A stretch of 20,544 nt of DNA. It comes from DATHWB01 sp040902855 (lineage in GTDB: Bacteria > Actinomycetota > Acidimicrobiia > Spongiisociales > ZC4RG35). The stretch lies in the NCBI GenBank assembly GCA_040902855.1, contig JBBDWN010000102.1, positions 1 to 20,544 on the forward strand, written 5' to 3'. The stretch's first letter is position 1; each line of letters starts with the position of its first letter. The notes beneath the pieces are model-generated. The model was not told the DNA's origin and did not search any database. It was given only the letters and a program-made list of their open reading frames with translations. The position numbers and the translations under genes were made by a program. Below, piece by piece: positions 20,398-20,544 of the stretch.

Positions 20398-20544
20398 TGC
20401 CTCGCGGCGTCGTCGACGAGACGCCACCGTTCCGCGACGACTACCAGTTGGCGCTGGTCGAAGCCGAGTACTTCACCGACAAGCTCCGCCCCAAGCAGTT
20501 CCTCCACATCGACCAGGCCGAGTGCATCCTGTGCGAGGGCTGCG
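20397..20544 (+). CDS. 4Fe-4S ferredoxin-type protein, 5' part
   Basis: The window holds only the first 49 codons. After a hydrophilic 37-residue lead (FRDDYQLALVEAEYFTDKLRPKQ), the sequence HIDQAECILCEGC gives Cys43, Cys46 and Cys49, the first three cysteines of a C-X2-C-X2-C-X3-C 4Fe-4S cluster. It starts at the ATG overlapping the previous stop, so it is co-translated with the membrane protein. It likely carries electrons on the cytoplasmic face. The rest is outside the window. Confidence 0.82.
   Translation, partial: MPRGVVDETPPFRDDYQLALVEAEYFTDKLRPKQFLHIDQAECILCEGC

Overview
The window is high-GC bacterial DNA with an actinobacterial gene set: an MshA-type mycothiol glycosyltransferase followed by a YbjN-domain gene, an RsiG-type c-di-GMP anti-sigma homologue, and many start codons lying 6-7 nt after a TAnnnT -10 box, as in leaderless actinobacterial genes. 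An uncultured Acidimicrobiia-like actinobacterium is my best guess. Two features suggest a scaffolded draft or metagenome assembly: a run of exactly 100 N at 18046-18145, and one flank of that run (18146-18208) being a near-copy of 17531-17593. I see no rRNA, tRNA, CRISPR array, prophage or insertion sequence.

Layout. 150-6459: ordinary metabolism. This holds a succinate-semialdehyde-type dehydrogenase (-), a divergent Dus tRNA-dihydrouridine synthase plus AEC transporter (+), a class I aminotransferase (+), and a convergent two-gene unit of a hypothetical protein and quinone oxidoreductase (-). A GC-rich double hairpin separates the convergent pair. 6557-7558: an unusual fusion of a MoaD/ThiS-like ubiquitin fold to a polytopic membrane domain. 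7657-8862 (-): a fluoride-resistance operon with a fluoride riboswitch, two crcB genes and a DUF190 gene. The riboswitch sequence suggests translational control.

8944-14075 (+): a run of six genes in one direction: a secreted M23 peptidase with coiled coil, the RsiG homologue, a PF06089-type asparaginase, a GNAT/FemAB-like acyltransferase, mshA and a YbjN-domain protein. The last five are tightly packed or overlapping. 14235-16057: a Clp1/Grc3-like P-loop polynucleotide kinase (-), divergent from a SAM hydroxide adenosyltransferase (+), and a 30-residue membrane peptide (-). 16285-16551: a small glutaredoxin-like protein (+).

16562-20544: the most interesting part. Three translationally coupled minus-strand genes encode a CcoN (cbb3 oxidase subunit I) homologue, a CcoO-like monohaem cytochrome and a second membrane-anchored cytochrome c. 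The CcoN homologue appears to lack every haem and copper histidine ligand. The two cytochromes begin with almost the same N-terminal segment, and the assembly gap lies where this segment is duplicated. Divergently, a four-helix membrane protein overlaps the start of a 4Fe-4S ferredoxin that runs off the window. Together these look like an undescribed or poorly described respiratory electron-transfer module rather than a normal terminal oxidase.
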